This document shows positions 49,330 through 59,278 of a stretch of 64,000 nucleotides of DNA, in pieces. Made by a program: the position numbers and the translations under genes. Under the pieces are notes generated by a model. It saw nothing but the letters and a program-made list of their open reading frames with translations. It had not been told where the DNA came from and searched no databases. The stretch is from an uncultured Vibrio sp. GTDB lineage: Bacteria; Pseudomonadota; Gammaproteobacteria; Enterobacterales; Vibrionaceae. Each line of letters begins with the position of its first letter. The stretch's first letter is position 1. The stretch covers positions 114,921-178,920 of the forward strand of contig CANNGN010000008.1 of the NCBI GenBank assembly GCA_947504195.1, in the 5' to 3' direction.

Positions 49330-52300
49330 ATGGGTAATCAGAGCTTCGAACATGACGTAACACTGTTGCAGCCAATGACGTTTCCACTTTTTGGCGCAAG
49401 GCTGATTGAGGCCTCTGCAGGGACAGGAAAAACCTATACAATCGCGAGCCTATATATTCGCTTGCTACTTGGACACGGTGGAGACCAATATGGCCACGGT
49501 AGGCCATTAAGTGTCGAACAAATTCTAGTGGTGACATTTACTGAAGCCGCAACCGCTGAGCTTAAAGGGCGTATTCGTCAAAGAATTCATGCTTCACGTC
49601 TTGCCTTCCTCAGAGGCTCTAGTCATGATGCCGTGATACAAGAGTTACTCGATCAAGTCGATGATCATCAAATGGCTGCCATGTTGTTGTTGAACGCTGA
49701 GCGCGAAATGGATGCCGCAGCGATCTTCACCATTCATGGCTTTTGTCAGAGAATGTTGGTGCAGAATGCGTTTGAATCCGGTGCTCGATTTGAAAACGAA
49801 TTTATTACCGATGAAACACGAATAAAATCTCAAGTCGTGGCTGATTATTGGCGAAGTCAGTTTTACCCTTTGCCTATGTCAGTAGCAAAGCTCATTCGCA
49901 GCTATTGGCCAACACCTAATGAACTGTATAGCAAGATTAGTGGTTATTTAGGTGGTAAAGCAATCCGGCTTTCCGTTCCAGCGTTGGATACTGACTTGGA
50001 GTCGGCGCATCAACAAAACTTGAACCGTATTGAAGCTCTTAAACAACAATGGCGAGAAGAGAGTTGTGTTGCGTTGGAACAGCTTCAACAAGCACTTGAT
50101 AATAAAGTTATCGACCTTCGTAGCTACACGAAGAAAAATTATCCTAACTGGTGTAATCGGGTCTCCGATTGGGCCAATAGCGCTACAGAAGATTATGTGT
50201 TTCCTGATGCATTGCAGCGTTTTAGTGAATCGATGCTGATCGAAAAAACACGCTCAGGAGAAGAAACCCCATCTCACGCTTTGTTTACCGCGATCGAGAC
50301 CTTTTTAGCAGAGCCTATTTCTCTTGAGCCTTCATTACTTGCTCATGCAATTTCTACTTGTCGCGACTTACTCGAACAAGCGAAACAACAGAAGCAATGG
50401 CTTTCGTTTGATGACTTATTGTTGCAACTATCGAATGCACTCGATGTTGATCAACAAGAACAGTTAACCAGTCGAATTCGCGAGTTATTTCCCGTCGCAT
50501 TAATTGATGAATTTCAAGATACTGATCCTCTGCAATACAGCATATTTAGTCGTATATATTTGCCTGACCCGAGTTGTGGTTTGTTTATGATCGGCGACCC
50601 TAAACAAGCGATTTATGCCTTTCGTGGCGCCGATATCTTTACTTACATTCAAGCCCGTAATCAGGTAGTGAATCACTATACATTGGGTAAAAATTGGCGT
50701 TCAAGTGCAGAGGTGATTAACGGTATCAATCAGCTCTTCGCTCGTTGCAGTGCACCATTTATTTATCAGCAAGACATTCCTTTTTATTCGGTAGAGAGTG
50801 CGACTAAACCCAGTGAGCGAGAATGGCTAGTTGAGGGCGATATTCAACCTGCGGTAACGTTTTGGTGCTCGCAGCAAGATCTGTTAGTTTCTCGTTCTGA
50901 TTACAACCTTAGAATGGCTGAGGCAACCGCAGCTCAGATTCAATCTCTACTCACTGCAAGCGACCAAGGTCAGGTTCAGCTAAAACGTTCCAGTGACGAA
51001 AAAGCGATCACCCCTAATAATATCGCGGTGCTGGTGAGAACTGGGTACGAAGGTCAAATGGTTAAGCACGCTCTCACAAAACAAGGAATTGCTAGTGTAT
51101 ATCTTTCAAATCAAGAGAGTGTCTTTAGCGTCCCGATTGCAGTGGACGTGCTGCGTTTGCTGCAAGCGGTTCATCTTCCTGACGATGAACGTTTAGTTCG
51201 TTCGGCACTTGCGTCAGCATCCCTCGACTTACCCTTGACCTATATCGACGAACTCAACTACGACGAATCGTTGTGGGAAAGCGTCAATCTCGAATTTCGT
51301 CAATATCGAGAATTATGGGAACAACGTGGCGTATTACCGATGTTGAGGGCGATACTTAATCAGCGTCAATTGGCGCAACAATGGTTGGCCCAAGATGAGG
51401 GAGAGCGCTTATTAACAGATTACCTCCATTTGGGAGAATTGCTGCAAAATGCCAGCGTAGAATTTGAAAGTGATGTGGCATTGATACGATGGTTTTCCCA
51501 GTCGATAGAAGATTCTCACAGTGGATTAGGTCGCGGCGACGAACAAATTTTACGTTTGGAATCGGAAGATAAATTAGTCCAAATTGTCACGATTCATAAA
51601 TCAAAAGGTCTAGAGTACGACATTGTATTTTTGCCATTTGCGATGAACTACCGAGAAGCGAGCGAAGCGAAATATCACGACAGCGATCACAATGAAACCA
51701 TATTAGATTTAAATGCGACTTCAGAAAGCAGAGAGCAGGCAGAAAAAGAGCGGCTAGCAGAGGATTTGAGGTTACTTTATGTGGCTGTTACTCGAGCGGT
51801 ATATGCATGTTACATTGGCGTCGAAGCCACACTGAAACCTCATGCGAGAAAGCAAGATGGGGAAAGTTCTGTTCATCGTTGTGCGCTCGGATATTTATTA
51901 CAAGATGGTCAAGCAGGAAAAGCAGATGTGCTGCACCACGCTCTAAATGAGTTTGTAAATACAGTGGATCATGTCGCGCTCGTTGCACCTCCTGAGTTAA
52001 CCTCTCAACGCTATGTTGCAACCAATTCAACTCCTGAAGTGTTGGATTATTCTCGACTGAATCGAGCCATCTCACGTAACTGGAGAATGACAAGTTATTC
52101 CAACTTGGTAAAACAGCATTCTCATGGTTCATCGATTTCTGCTGAGTTTGAGTTACCCGGATTGGATGTAGATTCGGCTGCTGAAAGTGATGAGTTGACT
52201 CTCGTGTCTGACGAAAAAACGATCTTTAGCTTTCCTAAAGGCGCGCGCCCGGGCACTTTTCTTCATGCTTTGTTTGAAGAGATCGAATTTACGTTACCGG

Positions 52301-52974
52301 CTAATTCAGATCACAATCGATCTGTTATCGAAGAGTTGATGCTTCAGGAGCAACTTGACCCCGAATGGTTTGATGTTCTTGCGGTGATGATCGATGAGGT
52401 GATGTCAACACCGCTTGATGGTAAACGGCTAAAACTGGGAGGGTTGGCACCTTCACAGCGCTTAGTTGAGATGGAATTTCTATTACCGATCGAATTGTTG
52501 GATTCCCCTCAGTTGAATCGCGTTATCTCTCGATATGACTCTCTTTCGCAACGTGCTGATGAACTTGGTTTTGTACCGGTACAAGGTATGTTGAAAGGTT
52601 TCATTGATTTGGTCTTTGAGTATCAAGGCCGTTATTACATTCTTGACTGGAAATCGAATCACTTGGGAAATCACTGTGAGGATTATGAACAAGCTCATCT
52701 TGATCATGCCATGATTGATCATCGTTATGATTTGCAGTATCAGCTTTATACTCTCGCTCTGCATCGCTTTTTAGCCAGTCGTATTATTGATTACGATTAT
52801 GAAACTCATTTTGGTGGTGTCTATTATCTCTTTTTACGAGGTGTGACTGGTGGGTCATCAAATGGTATTTTTTCTGCGCGCCCGAAGCAAGGCTTGATTA
52901 ATGAGTTAGATGCTTGGCTTGAAGGTAGAACCTTTTTAGATGAGAGCAAAGGCCAACTGGAGTTAGGGCTATGA
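49330..52974 (+). CDS. recB: Exodeoxyribonuclease V beta subunit RecB
   Basis: RecB is the 3'-5' helicase and nuclease subunit of RecBCD. The 1214-residue protein has Walker A ASAGTGKT at 28-35, LIDEFQDTDPLQY, GDPKQAIYAFRGAD, IHKSKGLEYDIVFLPF and LLYVAVTRA of the UvrD-like SF1 helicases. The C-terminal nuclease domain has GFIDLVF and ILDWKSNHLG, with Asp1106 and Lys1108 at the metal site. The stop overlaps the recD start by four bases (ATGA). The gene is intact. Confidence 0.97.
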   Translation: MGNQSFEHDVTLLQPMTFPLFGARLIEASAGTGKTYTIASLYIRLLLGHGGDQYGHGRPLSVEQILVVTFTEAATAELKGRIRQRIHASRLAFLRGSSHDAVIQELLDQVDDHQMAAMLLLNAEREMDAAAIFTIHGFCQRMLVQNAFESGARFENEFITDETRIKSQVVADYWRSQFYPLPMSVAKLIRSYWPTPNELYSKISGYLGGKAIRLSVPALDTDLESAHQQNLNRIEALKQQWREESCVALEQLQQALDNKVIDLRSYTKKNYPNWCNRVSDWANSATEDYVFPDALQRFSESMLIEKTRSGEETPSHALFTAIETFLAEPISLEPSLLAHAISTCRDLLEQAKQQKQWLSFDDLLLQLSNALDVDQQEQLTSRIRELFPVALIDEFQDTDPLQYSIFSRIYLPDPSCGLFMIGDPKQAIYAFRGADIFTYIQARNQVVNHYTLGKNWRSSAEVINGINQLFARCSAPFIYQQDIPFYSVESATKPSEREWLVEGDIQPAVTFWCSQQDLLVSRSDYNLRMAEATAAQIQSLLTASDQGQVQLKRSSDEKAITPNNIAVLVRTGYEGQMVKHALTKQGIASVYLSNQESVFSVPIAVDVLRLLQAVHLPDDERLVRSALASASLDLPLTYIDELNYDESLWESVNLEFRQYRELWEQRGVLPMLRAILNQRQLAQQWLAQDEGERLLTDYLHLGELLQNASVEFESDVALIRWFSQSIEDSHSGLGRGDEQILRLESEDKLVQIVTIHKSKGLEYDIVFLPFAMNYREASEAKYHDSDHNETILDLNATSESREQAEKERLAEDLRLLYVAVTRAVYACYIGVEATLKPHARKQDGESSVHRCALGYLLQDGQAGKADVLHHALNEFVNTVDHVALVAPPELTSQRYVATNSTPEVLDYSRLNRAISRNWRMTSYSNLVKQHSHGSSISAEFELPGLDVDSAAESDELTLVSDEKTIFSFPKGARPGTFLHALFEEIEFTLPANSDHNRSVIEELMLQEQLDPEWFDVLAVMIDEVMSTPLDGKRLKLGGLAPSQRLVEMEFLLPIELLDSPQLNRVISRYDSLSQRADELGFVPVQGMLKGFIDLVFEYQGRYYILDWKSNHLGNHCEDYEQAHLDHAMIDHRYDLQYQLYTLALHRFLASRIIDYDYETHFGGVYYLFLRGVTGGSSNGIFSARPKQGLINELDAWLEGRTFLDESKGQLELGL

Positions 52975-55109
52975 GCGAGTTAGAAAATATGGATCTGTTA
53001 GTTGACCTAGATACATTACTTAATCATGGCATCATTCGTCAGATTGATCGGCAAAGTGCACGGTTCTTTTCAAATATCGAATCGACAGAATCAGAAGCGA
53101 TTGCTTGGTTAACGGCACTATTGAGTCGAGAACTTGGGCTAGGGCATAGTTGTATTCAATTAATTGATCATAAAAACAAATTTGATTTTCACCTTCTTAC
53201 CTTTGGCTTAAATCTTCACGAATTTGTCGGATTAAAAGAAAAAGTGGTTGCGATTGATTGGTTGAGTGTATTAACCCAGAGTGATGTCATTGGCAAAGAA
53301 GGGGAAGAGAAACCTTTAGTATTTGACGGTGAAAGGCTTTATTTTCATCGTTATTGGCACTATGAAACTAGCCTAATGAGTCATTTACATCATTTTGGTT
53401 CACCAATCGATTTAGACGACAATAATATTCACAAGTTATCGCTTATGCTCGATCGCCTTTTTGGTCGAGAGTATGGTTATCTTCATCAAGCTTTGGGGCA
53501 GTGTCAGAGTAAAAATCAGTACCAGGAACGTCAAAATTTAGTATGTGACATTCTGGATGTGGTCAATCAAAACGGAATTAACTGGGAGTTGGTCGATGCT
53601 CAGTTAATGAAGGTAAACACCAGTGATGATCTTCAATTTTTGGATAAAACTATTCCTCAAAGTAATTGTTTAAATTGGCAAAAAGTAGCAGCTGCGGTGG
53701 CACTCTCCCGTCGTTTTACTGTTATTTCTGGTGGGCCAGGAACGGGAAAAACCACCACAGTAGCCAAGCTCCTTGCAGCATTAGTGCTACAGGAAAAAAC
53801 AGAGCAGCAATGTCCTAATATTTGTTTGGTAGCTCCAACGGGCAAAGCTGCCGCTCGTTTGACAGAATCGATTGGCAACGCGATTGGACGGTTGCCAATC
53901 GACAGTGAAACGAAAAGTCAGATACCAGTTAAAGCAAGCACAATTCATCGTTTACTCGGTAGTATTCCGAACTCCACTCAATTTCGTCATCATTCGAACA
54001 ATAAGCTCCACCTTGATATCTTGGTGGTTGATGAAGCCTCGATGGTTGATCTCCCAATGATGACGAAACTGTTTGATGCGTTACCTTCCCATGCTCGAGT
54101 CATTTTACTGGGAGACAAAGATCAACTCGCATCGGTTGAAGCTGGAGCTGTTCTTGGGGATATTTGTTCGTTCTTAAGTGTTGGTTACAGTGCAAAACAA
54201 TCCACGCTGTTATCGACACTTACGGGGTTTTCGATTGAGCCGGAAAAAGCCTTGGTCATGACGCCACAGGTGTGTGATAGCTTATGTATGTTGCGCAAGA
54301 GCTACCGTTTTGATCAGTATTCAGGTATTGGGCAGTTGGCAAAGGCTGTCAATCTAGGTGATGCAGCGTCTGCAGAGGCTGTTTTTGATCGAGAGTTTGA
54401 AGACATCACGATGAATGGTTTGACGGGAGAAGGGCTCTCTTCGCTGCTCAGTTTACTCCACCAAGAATATCGATGTTATTTAGAACTTGCTCACCAACTT
54501 CCGTTATCAAATGCAAATACAACATTAGCGGCGCAAGAACTCTTGATAAAACCAATACTTAAAGCCTTTAATCAATGCCGATTACTGTGCGCGGTGCGGG
54601 AGGGAGAGTATGGTGTAATGCGTTTTAATCAACAGATAGAGCGAGTGTTAGTTAAGCATCGTTTAATCTCTCCAAGTGATGACATTTGGTATATTGGCCG
54701 GCCGATTATGATCTTAAAAAATGATTATAACCTCGGGCTTTATAATGGCGATATTGGCGTTTGTCTACCGGATTTAACCAGTGATGAACCTCGTTTGAAA
54801 GTCTACTTTGAGCTACCTGATGGAACTGTAAAAGGAATTTTACCTAGCCGTATTCCACAGCATGAATTGGCGTATGCTATGACCATCCATAAATCCCAAG
54901 GAAGTGAATTCGCAACGACACTAATGGTACTGCCAAAAAATTTCTCGCCGGTGTTAACTCGTGAATTGGTTTATACCGGAATTACGCGGGCAAAATCAGA
55001 GCTTTACCTTTACACCGATATGGGTGTGTTTCGTAGAGCGGTTGGGATAAAAACTGAACGAGTAAGCGGTTTAACGGATCGGCTTGAGAAATGTATTTTG
55101 GCTGAATGA
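52971..55109 (+). CDS. recD: Exodeoxyribonuclease V alpha subunit RecD
   Basis: RecD is the 5'-3' helicase of RecBCD. The 712-residue protein (longer than the 608 of E. coli) has Walker A GGPGTGKT at 254-261, the QFRHHS-type linker region, VVDEASMVDLPM, GDKDQLASVEAGAVLGD and the C-terminal AMTIHKSQGSEF and YTGITRAK motifs of the SF1B family. The extra length is mostly in the N-terminal 250 residues. It overlaps recB by four bases and is followed by the convergent argA. Confidence 0.96.
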   Translation: MSELENMDLLVDLDTLLNHGIIRQIDRQSARFFSNIESTESEAIAWLTALLSRELGLGHSCIQLIDHKNKFDFHLLTFGLNLHEFVGLKEKVVAIDWLSVLTQSDVIGKEGEEKPLVFDGERLYFHRYWHYETSLMSHLHHFGSPIDLDDNNIHKLSLMLDRLFGREYGYLHQALGQCQSKNQYQERQNLVCDILDVVNQNGINWELVDAQLMKVNTSDDLQFLDKTIPQSNCLNWQKVAAAVALSRRFTVISGGPGTGKTTTVAKLLAALVLQEKTEQQCPNICLVAPTGKAAARLTESIGNAIGRLPIDSETKSQIPVKASTIHRLLGSIPNSTQFRHHSNNKLHLDILVVDEASMVDLPMMTKLFDALPSHARVILLGDKDQLASVEAGAVLGDICSFLSVGYSAKQSTLLSTLTGFSIEPEKALVMTPQVCDSLCMLRKSYRFDQYSGIGQLAKAVNLGDAASAEAVFDREFEDITMNGLTGEGLSSLLSLLHQEYRCYLELAHQLPLSNANTTLAAQELLIKPILKAFNQCRLLCAVREGEYGVMRFNQQIERVLVKHRLISPSDDIWYIGRPIMILKNDYNLGLYNGDIGVCLPDLTSDEPRLKVYFELPDGTVKGILPSRIPQHELAYAMTIHKSQGSEFATTLMVLPKNFSPVLTRELVYTGITRAKSELYLYTDMGVFRRAVGIKTERVSGLTDRLEKCILAE

Positions 55110-55140
55110 GTTAAGGGACCAGTAGAGGTACCTTAACTTT
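55110..55140. terminator. Possible terminator between recD and argA
   Basis: GTTAAGG (55110-55116) and CCTTAAC (55131-55137) with GACC/GGT inside form a hairpin, but the T tract after it is short (TTTGC). The genes converge. Confidence 0.5.
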
Positions 55141-55161
55141 GCAAATACTACTTCGAAAAAT

Positions 55162-56493
55162 TTACAACGCTAGGGTTAAAATTTTAGAGCGACGTTGATA
55201 ATTATATAAGCTCTGTTTTGCCATTGGCAGCGCTTCAACGCCAACCTCTATAAAGCCTTGCTCTCGGAACCAGTGCACACTGTGGGTGGTTAACACGAAA
55301 AGGTTTTCAATACCCTGACGTCTCGCGATTTGCTTCATGTGTTTCAGTAGAATTAAGCCGCGATTCCCATCTCTGTATTCGGGGTGAATTGCCACACAGG
55401 CCATTTCAGCCATTTTTTCTTCAGGATAAGGATATAATGCCGCGCAACCAATCAGCAGGCTGTCTTTTTCGATAATGGTGAAACGGTGAATCTCTTGTTC
55501 AAGCTGTTCACGTGATCGCCTAACCAGAATACCTGATTCTTCTAAAGGGCGGATAAGTTCAAAAACACCACCGATATCATCAATGCTGGCTTGTTTAACT
55601 TGTTCAGAGCTTGCCATTCCTACTTGAGTACCGATCCCATCAAAAGAGAACAGCTCTTGAATAAGAGCGCCATCTTCTATGTAGCTAATCAAATGACTAC
55701 GAGGCACACCGGCAAGACAGGCGGTAAGAGAGGAGCGCAGGAAGCGTATTTTTTCCATGCTGACAGGATTCTCTGTATCGGCTGCTAGTTCTTTTAGGAT
55801 ACCTTCAATATCAGACGGAAAAACCTCGGGAATGGAGTTGCCATCTTCGTCAATCAGTCCTTGGTCAGAACAAAAACCAATCAGCTTTTCCGCTTTTAGT
55901 CTTATAGCCACTTGAGTCGCTACTTCTTCAGCCAACAAGTTAAAACACTCACCTGTGACTGAACTGGCGACAGGACCAAGCAGTACGATTGAACCATGTT
56001 CAAGAGAGCGGTTGATGCCATCAATATCGATGCGTCTAATTTTACCACTGTGGCAATAATCAAGACCATCCTCAACGCCTAAAGGCTGAGAGATAACATA
56101 GTTTCCACTCGCAACATTGAGTTCCGTTCCCGCCATTGGGGTATTGTTTAAACTGAGTGATAAACGAGCTGTGATCGCTAACTGAAGTTGCCCTGCTGCT
56201 TGCATAACCAGCGGTAGTGCTTTTTCGTGTGTAACTCGGATACCTTTGTGATAGGGCGTTTCGATTTGATTCTCTGCAAGAATGTCATTTATTTGCGGAC
56301 GAGCGCCATAAACCAGCACGAGCTTGACACCTAAGCTATGCAGAAGTGCGATATCACTAATGATATTCCCAAAGTTTTTGTCGGCAATAGCCTCACCGCC
56401 TAACATAATCACCATGGTTTTACCGCGATGAGCATTGACATAAGGGGCTGATTGGCGAAAGCCTTTAACAAGAGCAGTACTACGAATTTTCAC
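55162..56493 (-). CDS. argA: N-acetylglutamate synthase ArgA (amino-acid kinase plus GNAT)
   Basis: ArgA makes N-acetylglutamate, the first step of arginine synthesis, and is inhibited by arginine. The 443-residue protein joins an amino-acid-kinase domain (about 1-285, with VIMLGGEAI and [11 protein letters not shown]) to a GNAT domain (about 295-443, with [19 protein letters not shown]). It starts at GTG 56493. An ARG-box-like sequence lies 34 bases upstream. Unlike E. coli, where recD and argA are also neighbours, the genes here converge, as in E. coli. Confidence 0.96.
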   Translation of the reverse strand: MKIRSTALVKGFRQSAPYVNAHRGKTMVIMLGGEAIADKNFGNIISDIALLHSLGVKLVLVYGARPQINDILAENQIETPYHKGIRVTHEKALPLVMQAAGQLQLAITARLSLSLNNTPMAGTELNVASGNYVISQPLGVEDGLDYCHSGKIRRIDIDGINRSLEHGSIVLLGPVASSVTGECFNLLAEEVATQVAIRLKAEKLIGFCSDQGLIDEDGNSIPEVFPSDIEGILKELAADTENPVSMEKIRFLRSSLTACLAGVPRSHLISYIEDGALIQELFSFDGIGTQVGMASSEQVKQASIDDIGGVFELIRPLEESGILVRRSREQLEQEIHRFTIIEKDSLLIGCAALYPYPEEKMAEMACVAIHPEYRDGNRGLILLKHMKQIARRQGIENLFVLTTHSVHWFREQGFIEVGVEALPMAKQSLYNYQRRSKILTLAL

Positions 56494-56526
56494 AATAGAA
56501 ACTCATCTGTTTAATTATGTCCAAAT

Positions 56527-56544
56527 GATGACTTTTTATTCACT
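56527..56544 (-). promoter_or_regulatory. ArgR operator (ARG box) candidate upstream of argA
   Basis: The 18 bases at 56527-56544, with core TGACTTTTTATTCA, match about 16 of 18 positions of the ARG-box consensus WNTGAATWWWWATTCANW. The site lies 34 bases before the argA start codon. E. coli operators come as a pair of boxes; a second clear box is not visible. Confidence 0.55.
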
Positions 56545-56736
56545 TTTAGACAAGTGATTTTTTCATTTTCTTACAAAGAAAACCCTATTCCATAATAGTA
56601 CCGGATGAAATATAACCGTTCTTTAGCGAGGTATTTGAAATATTCAAATCTCACCTCGATTTGACCGACAAACGATTGCGCTTTGACGATGAGTTTGAGA
56701 TGCTCAATTCATTATAACGCTAACTTGGAATTAACT

Positions 56737-57837
56737 GTGAAGAAGGCCATTTCTCTCGTCGCGATGACCGTATTACTTGCTGCTTGTACTCAACCTACGG
56801 AGCGCGCTCAGCAATATTTAGATGGCACAATGGAGTCGGGGTTAAACCAACGCAACTCTATCGAATCAAATGTTCCGCGCGATTATAGTGAATTTAGCAA
56901 ACAAAGTGAGCTTGTTATTGAGCAATCACCACGTTATGAAGAGACGTTTCAACCTTTGTATGATCAACTTAATCAATGGGTTATGGCAAGTGGCGATCCT
57001 GCACAATTAAGTCAATTTGGTATTCAATCTGCTCAACTTGGTGGTGCGGATACGAAAGGAAATGTTCTTTTTACCGGATATTTCTCTCCTGTAATTGAGC
57101 TGCGACACCAAGCAGATGATATCTTTCGCTATCCTGTGTACGCCAAGCCTGAATGTATCGAGGAGTGCCCAAATCGAGCTCAAATCAATCAAGGTGCATT
57201 GAATAGATTAGGGCTTGAACTTGGCTATGCGGCGAATCAGATTGATCCTTTTATTATGGAAGTTCAAGGCAGTGGATTTGTACATTTTGAAGATGACACC
57301 TTAGAGTATTTTGCATACGCAGGTAAAAATGACCATCCATACGTTAGTATTGGCAAAATCCTAATTGAACGCGACCAAGTACCGAGAGAGAAAATGTCTC
57401 TCAAGGCGATCAAGGAGTGGGTGCTAGAGCAAGATGAAGCCACAGTACGAGAACTGCTTGAGCAAAATACGTCATATGTATTTTTTGAGCCGAAAGATGC
57501 TGCACCAGTTACCGGCTCTGCAGGGGTTCCTTTGTTGCCGATGGCGTCGGTGGCAGGAGATAGACGTCTGTTTCCAATGGGAACACCAATTCTAGCGGAA
57601 GTTCCACTATTAAACGCCGATGGCAGTTGGAGTGGGGCTCATCAACTCAGGTTGTTGATTGTGTTAGATACTGGTGGAGCGGTGACTGATGGTCATCTTG
57701 ACCTTTATCATGGGATTGGACCAAGAGCAGGAATTGAGGCCGGGCATTATCGTCATTTTGGACGAGTATGGAAGCTTGGACTCGAAGGTTCAGCAACGCA
57801 GTTACCTTGGGTTATTCCTCCAGAAAAACTCGACTAG
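56737..57837 (+). CDS. mltA: Membrane-bound lytic murein transglycosylase A
   Basis: MltA is an outer-membrane lipoprotein that cleaves peptidoglycan glycans with formation of 1,6-anhydromuramic ends. The 366-residue protein starts at GTG 56737 (GGAA at 56727-56730), giving a lipoprotein signal with lipobox LLAAC and Cys17. The GSGFVHF, FFEPK and LDTGGAVTDGHLDLYHG segments belong to the MltA double-psi barrel, whose catalytic Asp lies in the last of these. The longer in-frame start at 56683 would bury the signal peptide. AmpG for muropeptide uptake lies at 61994. Confidence 0.95.
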   Translation: MKKAISLVAMTVLLAACTQPTERAQQYLDGTMESGLNQRNSIESNVPRDYSEFSKQSELVIEQSPRYEETFQPLYDQLNQWVMASGDPAQLSQFGIQSAQLGGADTKGNVLFTGYFSPVIELRHQADDIFRYPVYAKPECIEECPNRAQINQGALNRLGLELGYAANQIDPFIMEVQGSGFVHFEDDTLEYFAYAGKNDHPYVSIGKILIERDQVPREKMSLKAIKEWVLEQDEATVRELLEQNTSYVFFEPKDAAPVTGSAGVPLLPMASVAGDRRLFPMGTPILAEVPLLNADGSWSGAHQLRLLIVLDTGGAVTDGHLDLYHGIGPRAGIEAGHYRHFGRVWKLGLEGSATQLPWVIPPEKLD

Positions 57838-57856
57838 TTGGCTAGACTTTTTATTC

Positions 57857-57886
57857 AAGAGTGCGTATAAAACGCACTCTTTGTTT
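57857..57886 (+). terminator. Intrinsic terminator after mltA
   Basis: AAGAGTGCGT (57857-57866) and ACGCACTCTT (57872-57881) form a perfect ten-pair stem around ATAAA, followed by TGTTTATC. Confidence 0.82.
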
Positions 57887-57931
57887 ATCTGCGCTCACGC
57901 AAAGTATTAACCTACTTAAATTGGATCTTTT

Positions 57932-58741
57932 ATGCGTCAACTTGATACTCCAGCATCAGACAATTACGACCAGCGATTTGGCGGCACGAGACGACTTTTC
58001 GGGCAACAACCTGTTGAAATCTTACGTGCTGCTCATATATGCGTTATCGGAATTGGAGGCGTTGGGTCATGGGCTGCCGAAGCGTTGGCAAGAACGGGTA
58101 TTGGCCAATTGACCTTGATTGATATGGATGATGTGTGTGTCACTAATATTAATCGTCAAATCCATGCATTGACCACAACTGTAGGGCAAAGCAAAGCCGA
58201 GGTTATGGCGGAGAGAATTCACGCAATTAACCCTGAATGTAAGGTTAATATTATTGATGATTTTATCTCTGCTGAAAATCAAGATCGGTATCTGAGTAAA
58301 GAGTTCGATTACGTTATCGATGCGATTGATAGCATTCAAGCTAAGGCGGCGTTGTTAGCCTATTGTCGTAGTAATAAGATTAAGGTGATAACCATTGGTG
58401 GAGCCGGGGGACAGATCGATCCTACCCAAATTAAAGTCGCCGACTTGACGAAAACGATACAAGATCCTCTCGCCAAGAAGTTGAAAGATCGGTTACGTCG
58501 AGACCATAATTTTCCTACCAACCCAGCACGAAAATTTGGTATTGAATGTGTGTTTTCGACTGAACAATTGAAATACCCACAAGCGGATGGTTCTGTTTGT
58601 GCAGCTAAAGGCACAGCAGAAGGACCGAAAAAAATGGATTGCGCAACAGGTTTTGGCGCTGCAACTATGGTGACGGCTAGCTTTGGTTTTGTCGCTGCAG
58701 CACGAGTGGTTGATAAGCTGATTAAAAAACATTCTTTGTAG
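57932..58741 (+). CDS. tcdA: tRNA threonylcarbamoyladenosine dehydratase TcdA (CsdL)
   Basis: TcdA is an E1-like enzyme that converts t6A to cyclic ct6A in tRNA, working with the CsdA-CsdE sulfur system. The 269-residue protein has an ATP-binding Rossmann motif GIGGVGSWAAEALAR, the DMDDVCVTNINRQ segment and the C-terminal GAATMVTASFGF. The csdE gene follows 40 bases later, and csdA is convergent just beyond it, so all three partners lie within 3 kb. Confidence 0.96.
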   Translation: MRQLDTPASDNYDQRFGGTRRLFGQQPVEILRAAHICVIGIGGVGSWAAEALARTGIGQLTLIDMDDVCVTNINRQIHALTTTVGQSKAEVMAERIHAINPECKVNIIDDFISAENQDRYLSKEFDYVIDAIDSIQAKAALLAYCRSNKIKVITIGGAGGQIDPTQIKVADLTKTIQDPLAKKLKDRLRRDHNFPTNPARKFGIECVFSTEQLKYPQADGSVCAAKGTAEGPKKMDCATGFGAATMVTASFGFVAAARVVDKLIKKHSL

Positions 58742-58781
58742 TCCATAGTTGTAATAAATAGTCGTAGTAAGAGATAGAGCA

Positions 58782-59210
58782 ATGACCCAATTTATAGCTT
58801 CACAGTTTGGTGTAGAGGTTACAGCCGCACAGGTTGTCAGTACGATGAGTCAATTTAACAGTTGGGAAGATCGTTATCGCCAAGTGATTATCTGGGGTAA
58901 ACAGTTGGAACCGATGCCTGAAGATCTAAAGTCGGAAACTGTCTTAGTATCAGGATGTGAAAGTCAGGTCTGGTTGTGTGTAGAACAGGTCGATGGCGTT
59001 ATATTATTGAGTGGTGACTCTGATGCGCGAATTGTGAAAGGGTTAATTGCCATTGTTTTCGCAGCGCTAAATCATAAAAGCGCTCAAGAGATTGAACAGT
59101 TCGATATCGATAATTATTTTGAACAATTAGGACTCATTAGTCATTTAAGCCCTTCTCGTGGAAATGGTTTAAAGGCGATTGTCAGCCATATAAAAAACCT
59201 ATCCAAATAA
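58782..59210 (+). CDS. csdE: Sulfur acceptor protein CsdE (SufE family)
   Basis: CsdE accepts persulfide sulfur from CsdA. The 142-residue SufE-type protein has the acceptor cysteine Cys59 in VLVSGCESQVW and the signature RYRQVIIWGK. The C-terminal region LGLISHLSPSRGNGL is also typical. It follows tcdA on the same strand and is convergent with csdA, unlike the csdA-csdE operon of E. coli. Confidence 0.95.
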   Translation: MTQFIASQFGVEVTAAQVVSTMSQFNSWEDRYRQVIIWGKQLEPMPEDLKSETVLVSGCESQVWLCVEQVDGVILLSGDSDARIVKGLIAIVFAALNHKSAQEIEQFDIDNYFEQLGLISHLSPSRGNGLKAIVSHIKNLSK

Positions 59211-59278
59211 ACTCGCTATCATCATAACCATCGACATAAAAAGTCATTGAACCCTAGTCAGGACGATGACTTGGAACA

